Notes: generated by a model not told the origin, from the letters alone. Shown: positions 1 through 15,600, counted from the stretch's first letter. The stretch is 64,000 nucleotides of DNA from Corvus cornix cornix (GCF_000738735.6 NC_046334.1:32869301-32933300); one strand, 5' to 3'. A program made the numbers and translations.

Positions 1-3000
1 TAGTAATTTTTAATTTAGCGGCCAATTTTCTGCAAATGCTATAGAATATTTAACACTGAGCCTGCAAATTTTCCTATTAAAACATAAAGAGAACTCTTAA
101 AATTTGAAAATGTGGAAATATTGTCACTCACTTCAATTTCCTTTGGAATAAATTTATGGTAAATCAAAATGGGATAATAAAGTTACACTCTGTAAATCTG
201 TTAAGATGATAATTTACAAAACTATTTCCAAACATGGTTGGTTTTTCTCCCTGATACAATGTAGCACAGCTTTCATCTAGGAAGCACTCATATTCTGCAA
301 AAATATCAAAGTTGCAAATCTCAGATTTTTCCTTTCCCTGTCTTTTTTTTGTAAAGACATTTTAGTACTGCCTTTCTTGTCTTTGTTTTAAAACTTAGCA
401 TAGGTAACTAGCTTATGAATTCAGTCTTCTGTTTATTATGGATTAGTTAACCTTTTAGCTTATTAACACACCTTGTTCATACCAGCAGATACTGTCTGGA
501 AATGAAGAAATCACTAAAAATAAAGTAAAGCTCTCAAGTTCATCTCCTGCTAAAAGACAGGAGTGTCTTTCCCCATCATATAAACGGAACAAAAATATTG
601 CAAATACAATGACATATATCTTAAATAGTCACATTGAAAATGCTGTTCCTCTTGCAAAATTAATTTTTTAAGCAATTGAATGTATTATTTTTAGTGTCTC
701 ACAATCTACTCATCTAATTGATCCAACCGATGATGATCACAGCCCATCTGCTTCCTTCAAACTCCCTTTCAAGGGTATCAGCACACTTCAGCTGTACTAT
801 GCCACAGTTACTAAGGCAACCAGTGTGTGAAGCAGGCAGGAGCTGTGCTTATTCGATTAAAATATTCTCCTGCCAGAAAAACCCTACAAAATGATGTATA
901 TCAAAAGCTACACTTTTGCATGAAAGAAATATACGTGAAAGGACTTTGGAAGAGGGGGAAATACATGTTCTATTTTTCTTTCTTTCTTTTCTTTCTTTTC
1001 GAAAATACTTTCATGTTTGTGGAATAAGGTAATAGAGGTTTCATATGACACAAGATAAATAGGAAGTAGTTGGGGCAAGTTATGAAGATATCCAAGTCTG
1101 CAGTAGATACAGAAGTTGCTTCCTCAAAGTACCTGCTATGCACAGTCTGAAGCAACAACACGGATTTATGTTCATAGGTAAAGTTTCTCACATGCTCACT
1201 GGGTGATGCCAGCTTGGACTGCCCTGTAACTGTCAGGCTACCCCATACTGTGTGACCTAAGAGTCCTTTCCCAAATACCAGGTCTGGATGATTTTAAGCC
1301 TGGGTGGGGAAAGAAAAGCCCTATCCCCTTCCTCAGGCTCATTTTTTTTCTCAGAAACGCATGACAGGTACTATTTATCTAAATATTTCACCATTTTTCT
1401 TATACTAAATTTATTCAGAAGTTATATTCTTCTGAGGAGACAAAAATTACAAGGTTTTTTAAAGGCTTGAGAGGGTACCAGAGAGAATCAGAAGATTTGC
1501 CAAACACAAAACCAATTCTATGTCTTTCAGCAATATTAACAAAACATTCTGCCCCAAACTCTAATTCATTTCAACATAACAAATATAAAACCTCTCCCTC
1601 TCTTACTGCTTTCACCAAATGCAAAACCAGTTAGAATTCTGTGGAGGAATACAGCCTCTGGGGGTATTGGAGGTGAATAATATGTTTTGATGAATTAGCT
1701 GAAATATTAACGTAGCGGAAATAATCACATTGTATGCTGAAGGCTGAGACACTAATTGTGTCTTGCATCTTTATACACAACTGACACTATTTAAAAAGGC
1801 AAATAGCACACAGCTTTTGAGGAGGCAAAAACCCTTACCGGGAAAATAGGAAACCACTTCCAGTTTGAACGGGGCTGCCAGGAGAGCTCACCTTAGGAAT
1901 GGTCCCCCCTAAAGGGAAATGTTAGCAGTTTTGTTCAGAGCTAGACAGAAATTTTGCTGTGAAACAAAGTGCATCAGAAGTGGTAGATTATTGAGCTCCA
2001 AATTATTAGTTTGATCGGCTGTGTTTCATCTGTGTCCCACTTGAAAGATTTATTATGCTTCGAGCACTGAGGAGAGGATTTGCTTGCCTACTTCCAAATT
2101 ATTCATCCAAGCCTCCTTTTATGGTTGGTAGAGAAACTGGCATTTATAGGAAACTATTTATCTGCACAGTTTTAGCCCTGTCAGAGGAGTGGAGTTACGT
2201 CCTACTCTTCCCTGTCTTTCTCCACTGATTGTAACAGAAGCATAGACATCTGGCTCAAGTGCAGACATCTACATTCCATCAGGCAAATCATCCTGCCCTT
2301 AAGATCATGATGATCTACTATCTTTTCTTAGTATATTCCTATCCTCAGAAAATTATTAGTCTGGCCAAGTTTGAAATTACTGCCTGAGTTATAGGGAACT
2401 TGAGTAATTGAGTAATATACTTGAGAGAAGCCCTGCAGTGAAGGGCAAAAGTACAACCATTTCTGACCTTGTATCAATGAAGCAGAGAAAGACTTGAGAC
2501 TGTGGCTATCAGATTGTTGTATTTGCTACTCTGAACCTTAGGAAACTGGCAGCCAGTTGCAATTCTGATTTGCATCCCGAGATTTACGAACACCACGGTC
2601 AAATTAACCCACTAACGGTACACATCCAGTTTTGCCCCAACTCACTTTTTTCCTTGCAAAACCAATCTAATCCAGACTCGAGAAAAAGGATCCACATTAT
2701 TCAGGCCATCCAGAGTCAGAAATTATTTTCGTGTAAAAGAAAGAGGAAAATCATATTTTCCCAAAGATAACTAAGGAAACCCATGGATAAACATATTCTA
2801 TTTTTAGATGTTGTAGCATTTCCTAAGCATAGAGACGCAACGTGGTGAAAGAACAACCAATTTCTAATACCTAGTGTAACTTTTTCCGAATGTGCCCTTT
2901 TAGGAGATTCACTGAAGTGTTTATTCTCTGCCATGCAAAAGATTTGCATGCTCCAGGCTTTCAGTGCCCACTCGTCATGTGAATTCTGCTTAGATCAATC

Positions 3001-6000
3001 AGATACCTCTGGAAACTCCTTGCATGGTTCACTCCTTAGCATTCCAGGCTTTTTGAAAGCGAGCAAGGATCAGATTAGATGATTCTGTAAATACTTTAAG
3101 TCACAAAACTTAAGGTATAAATATATTTTTCTTAAATATAGTAGAGTGGCACACAGTCCTGATTAACACAGCCACAGGAAAACAAGAATACAGTTTATCT
3201 GCACTTAGATTATGCCCTTAGCAAAGACTCTTGGCGCTTCAGATTTCTGCCACAGACTAAACAAACACTGTCATCAAACTACTAGCATTTGATACAGCTA
3301 GGCTAACTATGGAGGAGCTGTCCCAGCACTACTGTAGTTCAGGGTAGAGCAGATTAATCCTAATCAGTTGCCTTACCAGTCAAGCTCAGAATGACAGAAA
3401 GGTGCCAGAGTTCTCTTTCTGTGAGTCAAGTTGAATTCTGACACAGCAAAGTTTCTAGTCCACAATAATTTCTATATATCTGAGTTTTCACTTACAGAGG
3501 CTGAAGTGTTGAAAAGCAATGAACATTTTGTAGCTTGCCTGTGTGAAGAAGCAGGATGAAAGCACTTAGAGCTCCAAAATTCTATATAGTGTCACCTTAA
3601 AACTGCAAATGATAGAACTGGAGAAGCTGTACTGTAACTGCACATCATTTCTGTCAATAGGTCTCATGGGTTTCTAGTAGTAGTAGATGGGTACATAGAT
3701 TGAGATGACTCTGCTGCCTCTTGCATCAGTGATTCCATTTGAGATGGCTGCTTACGTAAACTGGAGGAAAAAGTTAATCTGCTATGCAATGTGAGAGTAC
3801 ATTAACAGCAATCAAACAAAAGTAAGAGAAACTAGCATGAAAACAGTGCAAGCAGTAATACTGTAGGAGAGCATTATTCTTCTAAGTAGTTTAAAAATGC
3901 AGAAGGGAATAATTTGCCATGGGATACATATTTTGGAGTGTGATTTGTATTTTTGTACAAGCATGATAATTACCATTATAGATTGCGCACAGGCTTGGTG
4001 GACATCACATAATTATCTCTTAAAATGTAAACAAATACCTGCTAAACTGCATCTGCAGCCCTTTAGGTTTCTAAAAATACTGTAATAAGAGCAGAAGTTA
4101 ATTTAAACAAATACAGTTGGTTATCTGCAGTTACTGTTGTTTCAAAGTTTTCATTGTGGAAACACAGTTCAAAAAGTTACACCCACATGCATACACTGAA
4201 AACACAGCCATTATATGCAATAAGAACAGATTTGACTTTTGAATAGCCTAAAGGAATATCTCAAGTAAACAAACCAGGCTAACAATTATTTCATATTATT
4301 TCATATTTCAAAGTCTGTGCTTTGAGCTTTACATGAGACCAGTTACTACGCCCTAACCCGTCAAGAAATGGTTTTGACTCAGATATTTGCTCTTCTTCCA
4401 TACATCTCTCTTGTTTCTAGGGTAATACTCTTCCCCAGAGGCGAACCATTTTCCCTTTGACAGTGTATTTCCACTTTGCAGAGTACTGTATATGTGGACC
4501 CAAGTCTTTCTATTCCTTAGCATCTCTCTCTATTCCTGTTTTCTCTAAAACATTATATGTGCTGTCTGAGGGCTGCAGGCTTAAGATGTCATTGCAATGG
4601 TTCCCATTACTTATCCATCAGAAAGCGGGCACTGGAAAAGCCAGACTCAGCTCAGAGTCCTTAGGCCAAGCAATTTGTGGGTAACACTGATGCATTGTGA
4701 AGGGGGCACTAGTGCAGTCATATGAGATGTGCAACATAAAATATATATAAAAAATTAGCAACCTTATGATATTTTCAAAGAAATAACAAGATGCTTCATA
4801 TCACCCCAAGTTGATAGCCAATGGCATTAGCTGCTTAACTAATCACAGGGTAATTCTGATCCTGCAGCTCCTGTGACTTCTGTGCATGGGGTTTGCTAAC
4901 AGTGTTTCTGCATCTTTCCCAACTGAAGTGTTACCAACTCTTATTGGGGAAAAAAGCCCACAACTCAACAAACTTGTGCATCATCTTGCACACCTCTGCA
5001 CTTCGTGTATAAATAAAATAAAAAGATGCTATAAAAGAAATGAAAAAATATAGTAAATCTTGAATATTCATGCACTGCTATTCCCTTTATTTTGCTTCTT
5101 TTACTGCGTGCATGAAAACACGCATGCTTATTTGCTTCTCAATTTACAGCTGTGGAGAGCAAGTTTAATGACTCACTGTTCCCACGCAGTAAAATCTACG
5201 TTCTTTATGTCTCTGACTTACCACACATGCGCACACCAGCTAACACATACAGAGTCAATCATAGACACATTGATCTGTTTTCTGTACATAAAACTGATCT
5301 GCACATATCAAGTGCCTATTTGTCCAAGATGTCTAAGATGTCCAAGGTGTTATTTAACACCTCAGGAGATCTCAGCCAAATGGCTGAAGTTTTCCTCCTG
5401 GCATCCAGAAAATATTCAATAGTTTATACTAATTTAAGTGATGCTTCTGTGACAAAGACAGATAAACATTGCAACCTTCTTGCATAATGCCTAGGACAAT
5501 AATTGGAAGTAAATTTTGAAAAGAAAGAATTAACAGCTTAGGAGCTTTTTCTTACAAAGTTTTTTTTGTTGTTGTTATATATGCAAAAAGAGCACAATAA
5601 TGAAATACAATTGTTCTTTAGCTATTCCAAGATATAGACAATTTAATAAGCATCATAGTATTCCATCTGACTTTATCTTTCTCATGGAAGGCCTCCTTTT
5701 CCCAGTCTTAGGCCAAAGGTTCAGTTTTTCTCCATTAGGTGCCTGGACAATGATCACAGATTTTCAAGTTTAACTCGTAAATGTATCTTAGTCAAGCCTT
5801 TTTTAAAAAATGGACTTTCAAACAAGTACCTCATACACAAGATTATCATCTGAAGTAGAGGCATTTCACATAGTACAGACAGTAGACATGTGCCTACATA
5901 TTTTGCAGAAATTACTTAGTTCAGACCTACTATGTAGACTTCCAGATGAAAAAAATTGATTTAAAATGGACAAAAAGGAGACCAAATATAAACTTGATGA

Positions 6001-9000
6001 AAGTTAGACTTAGTGGAAAGAAATTGAGCAATAAAAAAATCAGAGAAATAACATGCTTCTGAAGTTCACCAGTTTCCTGAGGGAAACAAGAACCAAAATA
6101 TTGACACAAAACCAAATACACCTAAAATTATTGCTTGGGCCCTTTAAAAGTATAGTTTTAACAAATGAAGCTCATTAAAGTGACATTTTGGTAAACTTCC
6201 TAAGTCATCATAAAATTACTGGTGCAACCTAAACAAAAATATCTGTTCATTTTCAATTTGGGGAAAATCTGTATTGAAAATTGTATTTCAGAACAAAGCA
6301 TTTGAATTGAATTGTTAGGGCACTTTCATTTAAAGGTTCCTAAAATATAAATTGGGTATGTGGGGAGGCTTTTATCTCTCTTCAGCCAAAACAATTTGCA
6401 ATGTTGACATGAATTCACAAAATATTTTGCTTGACACAAATGTTTCCATCAACATAATCTGTACTCTTCTATGAAGAGAAGATCATTTTGACCAAGGAAA
6501 AATGCTTGACCTCCATGAGATGATCTGTAACTTGTTGAAAACAAAACCATAACACTTTCCAGTTTTCTACTAAGATGTCGTTCTCATCTAATTGTTAGAA
6601 ACGGCACTTCTCAGACATAACTGACATATTGACCTCATCACTGCAATCTTGCTTGGAATTGATAACAACATGTGTATTCAGACCTAGAACACATCCTAGA
6701 AGGTGCTTCAGGGTTGACAATCAAGCCCCTTTCATAATCCAGCAATAAAAATGAGCTTCAAGATCTTAAACCAAACCAAAATTTCAAATTCTGGTAAGAT
6801 ACTAGAAAAAAAAGTGGAGGATCAGTCCGTGAGTTTGGCTTTGGCTTAACATCCAAGAATATCGAACGTGTCTAGATACTTGAGAAGGTTTTCAAAGTTT
6901 TCTATGAAAAGCTAGCTATAATTCATATACAAAATGATCAGGAAAATGACCATGCAAGTATAAAATACAGATAAATGAATTGCCAAATTTATTAAGTATT
7001 TTTCATAATAACTTATCCCCAGTAGAAGAAAGGGTAGATGACGGCAAAAAGGAAGTAACTCAGAAGATAGAAAGCTCTGAATATCCTAGTCTCAGCAGAC
7101 AATTGCTGCTTTGGTTCAGTTTCTTACAAGTAATGACTCTCAAAAATTCCCTTTACCTCAAGGGTTAGCGATTTCTTTAATAATTCTTTATAACTCTTTA
7201 TAACAGATGTCTCTGAATATTTTGCTGTCATTACTGCATGGCTAGACAATAAATTTGTGAGACACTGCTGCCTTTTCACAGTTAGGGTCTATAATACTAA
7301 GAAATACTTTGTCTCCATTTGTGCTAGACCACTATTATAACAAATTTTCAACTATAGATCAGGACAACATATAATGATGAACAAGAGGCTCAGAGGAACT
7401 TTATAGATATATATATCTCAGTTGCTTCTATGACATTTTATTTTCTGTCCTAGACAAATTGGAAGATGATTATCTTCCTAAGAAATGCATATTATTAAGT
7501 GAGAATATACTTCAGACATGTCAGCAACTCTGTTATATTAACATAATTTCAAGTCCTGGAAGCATTGCATCTGATTCCAGGGTTTCTTTCAGAGCAGGAA
7601 TTAAAAGCAAATTTCTAACAAAATACAGGGCAGATGGATTTGAAGCTGTTTAAGAGTCATTTCTACAATTACTTTATTAAACTATGAATTAAAGGAAGTC
7701 TATACATTAGAAATAAAGTGGGTAACCTGACCATGAAATACATGTCCCTGATTCTTTCTGTAGTTTACACACGCTGTAACTGTATACATAGAATACATTT
7801 AGCTTCCAGAGGAAAAAAAGTTTAAAGGTATAAGCTATAGTGCTTTTTTTCATAACAGCTGGACTTCTATTGTGGATCTGCTTGCAGGTACTTATATAAG
7901 GCGTAATTTTAACAAAAAATTTTTACATGATTGGGATAAATTCTTACCTTCGGCTTTCTACAACTCAGAAGTCCTTTAGCTTTAGAGATACATCTGATAA
8001 AAGCATTCATTATCACTTTTGAATACATGTTGTCATAGCCAAAGATCATGTCTATACATCAACAAGAAGAAGTGAATGTTCAGTAAAAGGTATTTAATAA
8101 TCTTCAGTAATATTTATCAATATAAAATATATATATATTTCCTATTACATGGTACATGCATATTCCAGGAACTGAGCTGGAATAAATGTATGTAAATCCA
8201 TTCAGAATAATTTAAACAGGCTGAGGACTCATTCTTCTCATTGGGAAGAGCCTGGTCCTCTAACAGAGTTACTAAGTGAACATCCAAAAGATCTTTGTGC
8301 CCTTCATTGTCCTTCACATCAGTAATGAGGGTCTGCTCTCCACTGCTGAAAGGAGAGTTGGCAGCTCTATAGCAATTCCTTTTATGTAGGAAACACACCT
8401 TTCAAAAAATCTGAAGAAACATAAAATTCAGTACATGTCTGCCCTTAGAGCTCACCAGGCACACACTGTTCTGTAGCTCTCCTCTGAATAAGGACTTGGC
8501 TTAGTTGAGAGTTTGTTTCGCAGTGTCTGTATTGAGTTTCAAACTCTGTGTTTGTGACCTTTCAAAACAACACTGCAAAATTAAACTAAAAATTTTTCTC
8601 TAGTCCATGTGGTCTACAATTAGAAAAAAATTGGGAAAGGACTTGAGGAACAAAGTTAATGCAATAACTATTGTTACAGACAATCAGTCTGAAAATATCC
8701 ACTTTTTGGAACAAAGGTAAATTGATAAATAAATCAAAGAGAATCACTTTGTATAAACTATTTTGGCTATTTTTTTTTTTTGCAAGTTAAGGGATGATAG
8801 AGATTGTTACACTGTTTCTATTTTAAGTAAATGGGATACGAAGAGAAGACAAGTGCAGGATGACCCAAATAATTAAATATGTCTATAGACCCCTGCTAAC
8901 ATTCTGCAATGTTTTCATCTGGTTAATAATTTGCTTAATCTCACTACCTGTTCACAAGCCAGTTTGATTAAAACCAGCCAATAGAGATGTTTTCATATAT

Positions 9001-12000
9001 GTTTTAAAATATTCTGTTGAACTTTCAAGCTCTCACATGAAAGTGAAGGAAAAGGTGAAGAAAAAAAGTGCTGGTAAACCTTGTGCAACCCACACAGCTA
9101 ATCAGGGAAAATTACCAAAATTGCCAACACTCTTGTCACACTGTAAGTGAGGGTACAGGAGAAGTATTAATGACAAACAGCAACAGCTTCTCCAGAAAAA
9201 TTGCACATAAACACTATTGCTAGTCCTGCCACTAAGAAAGATGAGCCACAGTGTCATTTTTGTCATAGATAACAGCCTTGTTTAATGGCAGCACATTTGT
9301 AGCACTGTTTGGAGCCTCTGCAATGACTTTTTGCATGGCATCTCACACAGTATTTCCTGTTGCTGTGTTCCTTAAGCATGCTGGGAATCAATATGGTTAG
9401 TAATAGCAATCACAATAAATGTGCATTATGAGTAATATTTTACTGCCAAAAGAATCAGCAATCGTAATTTGTGTCTGTGTTAATTATATTTCCACTATGA
9501 CTGGTAGATAACTAGCTCAGATAAATAGTCTGTAGCCTATAGTTAATGGACAAAATGATTTTAAATCCTTTCATTCAGTACAGAATACAAAGGAGAGATT
9601 AGGGTGGGAGCATCTTTTGACACGCATTTCCCTCTTAAGTTTTAGCCCAGACAGGAGAAAAGACAACAGTGTTTTGAATGAGTCTGAAGATGCTCAGAAG
9701 TGCCTCAGACAAGGATGCTCAAAGGGAAGCAGCTCTTTCAAGGACTTCCTGCAAATATGATTTTGAAAAGGCTGTCAAAAACGGTATACACACTATCATA
9801 AAGAAATACAGTCCTACAGCTGCACTTACACTTCCTTACAAATTAGCTATCAACTGTCACTTTGCAATAGTTAATTGTCCAGAAAGAGGTAAAAACCCCA
9901 AACATACTAGAGGAGAAACCAGGGGTATGGTATATTTAAGAAAAACCTCACTTAATTCCCAACTTTCATGTGCAACTTTGCACTGTGTGCATATCTATAT
10001 GGATCTGTGCATTTAGACTTATCATGCCATTTGCAAATGATCATGAAAATGATGGTGTGTCGTGTCCAGATGTGGGATGCACAAGTCACTTGGCAGTTAA
10101 ATAGTGCCTTCAGAAAAGTTCAGGCCTAAGTGATATTTCTTGGAAAAATAGTCAGGCTTGACTGCCGTCCTATTCTTCAGTCAGAACAAATTCTTTTAAC
10201 TCAAAGATTGTCTCAGTTCAACAGAAATTGCTAGTGCTGTAGCCCTTGCCTCTTGAATGATACTTGGGGAAGACCATGCTCAACCATGACAGTGACCACC
10301 TTTGAACATTTCCATCCCTCCCATCAATTAACTGCTGCAAAAGCAGACCTCAGTGACTGGAAGTGCAGATCATCAGAAAGAAGCAAACTTTGCAGTTCAG
10401 TGAAGCAGATGCGCTGAGTGCACTGCTTCTAGAGACAACCATGCCTGGACAGTGGTGATCTAGGCAATTATTTACATGTAGCCTTTCATCTCTAATTAGA
10501 TTTACCTGAAGGTTTATTTTCCTTAAGAAGTGATTACGCTAGCAGCTCCTCCTTATGACCAGTAGTTGAAAGCTTTTCTAACTATTCCTACACAAATTAC
10601 AATACATAGATATTAAAATGTAGATGAAGTAATTTTTGCCCACTTCTGTATTAACAAAATGTTTTGTTTCTTTTATTAGTGATAGATTTATTAAAACATG
10701 AACTTGAGCTCCTGTTAAACCTCTTATAAGAGAGTATATCTCACAAAATTGGAAACAAAAATAAGAAAAAACCCTGAAGTTAATTTAAAGGATTCCACAA
10801 AAAAACCCCAAACCACCACCAAAAAACCACACCAGCAGTGGGTAGAAAACAAAAAAAAATCCAGACTTTGCATATTCATAGAGTGGCAACAGCTAATTTA
10901 TTTTTCACTCAGTAAGCCCTGCCAGCTATGTGGTTTCTTCCTTTGAAAAAAAAAAAAAAAAAAGACAAAAATAAAGGAGTATAGACACTGAAGTAAGCAT
11001 CCAGCAAAATAGAACTTTTGCTCCCATTTTTCAATCTTAAGACTTTTACACAAAACATCCCTGTAATTTATGAGCTAACACCTTTCAGCAGAGGAGAAAA
11101 AAGAATAAAAAGAATAACTCTTCTAGGCCAGTTGTTGTCATTGAAAACTCAATACAAATCTGATGCAATGATGGAAAATATCGTAAGTCATGCCAATAGG
11201 CTGTCATTAATAAACAGTTTGTCTCATTATTTTGCAGTTTCTTGAGGCTAAAACCACATTGATATAATGTGTTTTCTCACTCTGAAAGTAGTATTAAAAA
11301 TGCATCAGTGGAAGAGTACTTGAGGGAAAAAAAAGGCAATGACAATTTCTGTGTGCTATTTCACAGCTTTTTTCAGTTCACCTTGAAATTCATCTTCTAA
11401 GAAATACAATGGGCAGTACTCATCCTAAAAACTTGCTGAAAAAAGTTTCTTGTGAACCTACAGTACAGACAGCTTGCATACCAGAACTCAACAACTTTGT
11501 TTTGTTTCCCTCTATACAGCAACTTCACTTCGAGATTTCCGTGCTTGACCAACCCCTAATTATCTATTCAACGATATCCATCCCAGTATAGAAAAACCCT
11601 ACAACCACACAGTTCACGTGCATCTGCTGTACATAAAGCCACACATAGGCAAATATTTAGTTTTAATCCTTTTAAAAGTTTTCTGCAAGCTTAAAAGCAA
11701 ATAAGTAGTCAGAGAAATTAATCAAATTCTCTTGTAACATGTAAAAGTAAATAGTTTTCATCTAATCATCTTATATTCTGGAAGGCTCCCTTCCTTTAAA
11801 GTTCTATAGAATATAGCTGTAGATTATTCTCTTAGATACACCAGGACATAGGAAGGTTGAGGTTAGACACAAATAAAATCAACCTCCTGCCATCTATACT
11901 TTGACATATTCTATGACATTCTATGGAAGAATGAAAAGCAAGGCTGAGCCACTCATTAGAGAGATTCAAGTAACACTAACAATACTGTGCCTTTCTTTCT

Positions 12001-12491
12001 CTGCCTCAATCCCTCCACTGTTACTCAGCCCACAACACCATTATTAAGAGAATTCATTGCTATAACTTTGTACTTAAACTGCATGTTGTCTTTAAACAAA
12101 CTCAAATGTAAAAGCAATGACAAATTGCACTCTGCAAATATTTTTTTTAAATGGCAAGCTCCTGATTTCTGTAACTTTTGAACACAGCTCCTTTGACCGT
12201 CTAAGATGTCAAGGCAGCAATTTTTAATTTAAAGATTGAGGGTTCATAACCCCAGGGAAACTTTGGCAGTCCAGAGAAGTACCGTGAGCTCACAAGTGAA
12301 ATCGGTAAAAAAAAAAATTATTTTTGTGAAGCAGCTAGAGTAAACCTGAGGAGCACATCTGTTTTAAAACAATAGAAGAAAGAGTAGAAAACAAAAGAAG
12401 AAAGAAAAAGTTAATTCAAGGGTTCAGAACTACTGGCAATGAGCAGGGAAACGCTTTTAAAATAACAGTGTCTTCCATAAAGCAGAATATC
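1..12491. other. Unannotated AT-rich noncoding DNA
   Basis: I recognise no exon, RNA gene or transposon in this stretch. Open frames of up to 120 codons occur (for example 5060-5422 and 9678-10016), but they match no family I know, have no codon or domain signature, and are at lengths expected by chance. It contains a short TTTC-rich tract near 975-1000, a T12 run at 8770-8781, an A18 run at 10946-10963 and a degenerate 9-bp triplication at 5323-5349. Very old degraded repeats or conserved noncoding elements would not be visible by eye. Confidence 0.6.
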
Positions 12492-12645
12492 CAAAAAGGT
12501 TTGAAAGGGACCTTTCAAGTTCATCTAGTCCCACCTCCCTGCCATGATCAGGGACACCTTTCACTAGATCAGGTTGCTCAATGCCCCTCTCTGGGCAACC
12601 TGTTCAGTGCCTCACCACACACTTAGTAGAGAATTTCTGATACTA
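12492..12645 (-). mobile_element. CR1 LINE 3'-end fragment
   Basis: Read on the minus strand, this is the 3' untranslated end of a CR1 retrotransposon. The recognisable blocks in + orientation are 'gaaagggacctttcaag', 'catctagtcccacctccctg', 'gatcagg...caccttt' and 'ctgggcaacctgttc'. They occur in the order expected for a CR1 tail read backwards. The fragment is 5'-truncated, as most avian CR1 copies are, and encodes nothing. Its divergence from the CR1 pattern I know suggests an old insertion. Confidence 0.88.
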
Positions 12646-15600
12646 AAGGAAAAGGGATTTTGAGAAATCTAAGAAGACAGAGAAAACTGAGCAGAAAAGA
12701 GCCCATGAACCAGCGCCTTTGCCCTGTCACCACCTTATTCATTCTGGCAGTGCACACTTCATGTATAAACTGAAAAGGGTTGTTACGTTACCCGGGGATT
12801 GCAATCTCAGCCCCTCAGACAAAGGTGCCTAGGGAGAGAAGCATCTGGCACTTTTAAAAGCAAGATGGTTTTAAAGCTGATGCTTTACAGATTCGTCTGA
12901 ACAGCAAGAGGTTAAAGGGGCTGAGACCTGGGACATAATATTCCCAGAGCAGCCATCCCAGCATTTCAAGGGAGATCCTCAACCCATCTGGCAAACCTAT
13001 CTACTTCAGGGTTCTTGTGCAGTCCTCAAAGCAGAGAGAAGAACAAGAGGGAAAGGCAGCTAAACAAAAGACTTCAAAAGAAAGACAGGTTGCCCTCAGA
13101 ACTGACTGTATTTCAAAAATCCTTTGCCAAATTGAAGATTTTGCTGTAAATCATTTCAGCCTCGGTGAACCAGCATTTACAGATTTTCACTTTTCCTCTA
13201 GTGATGTTCTGACTGGTTTTTGTTAGCCAAAATATCTCAAGCGAATATGCTTAACCTCACCCTGTAAGAAACCCACCTGTTGAAAGGAATTTTTGCGGCT
13301 TCAAAAAAACCAGCAAAATGATCTGTCCCATTGCAAGCATCTAAAGGTAGTATATAGCAGTTCACCTTTAAAATCTTCAAAAAGGTGTTAATGCAAGCTC
13401 TTCCTCTTCACTTACGGTGCATTTGCTCTCCCCCAGCACCCCAATGCAGCAGATGGTCTAGCTCAGCTAAGTACATATAGTGACTACAGCTTCAAATTCC
13501 ACTGCCTTTAGTTAAGTTCAACTTAAGTTGCACTATAGCCAGGAGGAACTGGATCAATGACGTGGGAGTACATGGTCAGATTGCAAATATATGTCCAATA
13601 TTTGTTGCCCGTGTCCTCTCACTACTCCAGCAACATCACAGACTACAGCATTGTGTCATTTTCCACTCTAGTAACCCTGGTTGTTTGGGAATTGAGATTG
13701 ATTTTGCCGATTTTGTACTACAAAGATGCAGTGTGGGCCTGTTGTACTACAGTATGAGGTGGCATCAGGCACAAAGGAATTTGATGTTCTGTAGCAGCAG
13801 TTGTGAACTGCAGAGCTGGCAGCTTCAGCAGCAAAATGTAACATGCTGCTCAGGGAGATGAGAAATCTTCTTTTACCCTACAGAATGAAATATTCTTTAT
13901 AGGTACTTCTACCTGTTGCAATGAGTATTTTTCCTTTTTTTCTGTCTTGTTTGTACTTTTGCTGGTTTGATTAGAATGTGTTTGCATCTACCAGATCTGC
14001 TTAGTAAATGTTTTTGTACTAGCAGAGACCATTAAATAAAACAAAGGAAGTGGAACACTTACTCTGGCTCTTTCCATTTGCAAGATAGATGGGTCAGAAG
14101 GACAGTAAATGCACCATTGAATCAAGAAGACACCAGCAGAAGATGCTGATTATTTTCTCCTATGCCAAGAGGGAAAAAAAGTTCTTACTCTGATTGTTAT
14201 GCATTTCCTTTACACATCAGTGAAAATTCTACAAATAACACAGTATATAATGTATTTTATCTTCCTTTCTTTAAGGCTGATCTTTACACCAGCTGGTATA
14301 GAACATTCAGTTAATGTTTCCTATCAGTGACTTTTCAGAAAACTCTTTCATTCTAGAGATTTTTGGACATTTGAGATAGTCACTAGGCAAGGCCATATCT
14401 TCTGTTTCTTGACAGGCCTTCCTCAACAAGTTCATAAAAGGTTCCTCCTAATGGTGAGAGAGGTAAGAGAAAATAGTCTAATTCCTATTTCATTAAGGTA
14501 CATCTGGAGAAATTTGGTTGGCTTGTCAGTAACACACCTGCATTAGGCCTTAAACTTTTCTATATACATCAATTAGAAGGAACAGTTACACGTAATGGAA
14601 GAGATGGGAAATTCATTTAGTAAAAAGGAAAAGGTGTCAGCAGGAGTTAGTTAACCACTTAATGAAAACTGGAAGTCTTTTGTGGACTGGTATTTTGAGC
14701 AAATAAAGCAGATTGAGCAAACTAAGGGAGAGATGTTATACCTGATGTTTAATGAAAAAAAATGCAGCTGCATTAACTTCCACATTTAGAATGTAACTGT
14801 GAACTCTGTTGGCAGTTCCCCTGCAAATGTCTACAAATAGTATGCTTCATCTGAATAATGATGAACCAAATCAAGTAAACATCAGATTGTGTTGTTATCA
14901 CTTTTAAAAACTACTGATCAGAATACATTTTTGATTTTGTAAATTGAAACCTATTGCAATAAATGTGACATCCTTCCATTCCAGGAAAAAAAAAGTCGTC
15001 TTGCACTTTATTTTTGCTAGGCCATCATTGTTAGGGCAAGGCCACTGTTAATTGCCTTTACAGAGCAAGAAAAACAGGATATTTTCTAATCTGGTTTTCA
15101 CTCTTCTTGCTTGAAATCACTACGTTGCCTGTTATCTCATAAATGTATGTTGATTAATGGCATAATTTATTTTCAATTTACACAAATGTGGGAGCTTATC
15201 TTTTGGAAATTATCCATGTACAATTTCTGTGACTATGTTCAGATGACATATTGTCTTGGGGTGATCTCAAACTGGGCCACATATGCACATATGATTAGTC
15301 TAAGATACGATATCAAATTGAGCTATGAGGAAAGATGAAGACAGTAATTCTCCAATGGGGAAATAAAAGAATCAAGGAGAAGTATAAAAATCCAATTTTA
15401 AAGCAAGCATCAATGGTCATGCCCGAGTGACTCAGATCATGTTTAAATTCCAAGATTGCTTGAAGAAATAACCCTCTATAGATTTTTCATTGCCATTAAA
15501 TGAGCAATTTTTGTAATTATCTGATACATACATCAACCAGCTCTTTCATCATATCTTGGTACCAAGAATCACAGGACATTTCTTACAAGTCACGAAAGCT

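Noticed and set aside
5060..5487. Two overlapping plus-strand frames of 111 and 120 codons
   Set aside because: No domain, codon bias or splice context. A degenerate 9-bp repeat (5323-5349) extends both.
8117..8398. 93-codon minus-strand frame with exon-like wording
   Set aside because: The peptide looked plausible, but I could not match it to any protein and saw no convincing splice pair.
9678..10016. 112-codon plus-strand frame
   Set aside because: No similarity to any family I know and no supporting context.
10946..10963. A18 run as a possible retrogene or SINE tail
   Set aside because: No coding or SINE-like sequence precedes it and no flanking duplication is seen.
11810..11940. Possible CR1 fragment (AAGGTTGAGGTTAGAC and repeated ATTCTATG words)
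   Set aside because: Only scattered short words match and the block order of a CR1 tail is absent.
13557..13861. Overlapping 66- and 99-codon frames
   Set aside because: Two frames open over the same DNA, and neither has recognisable motifs.
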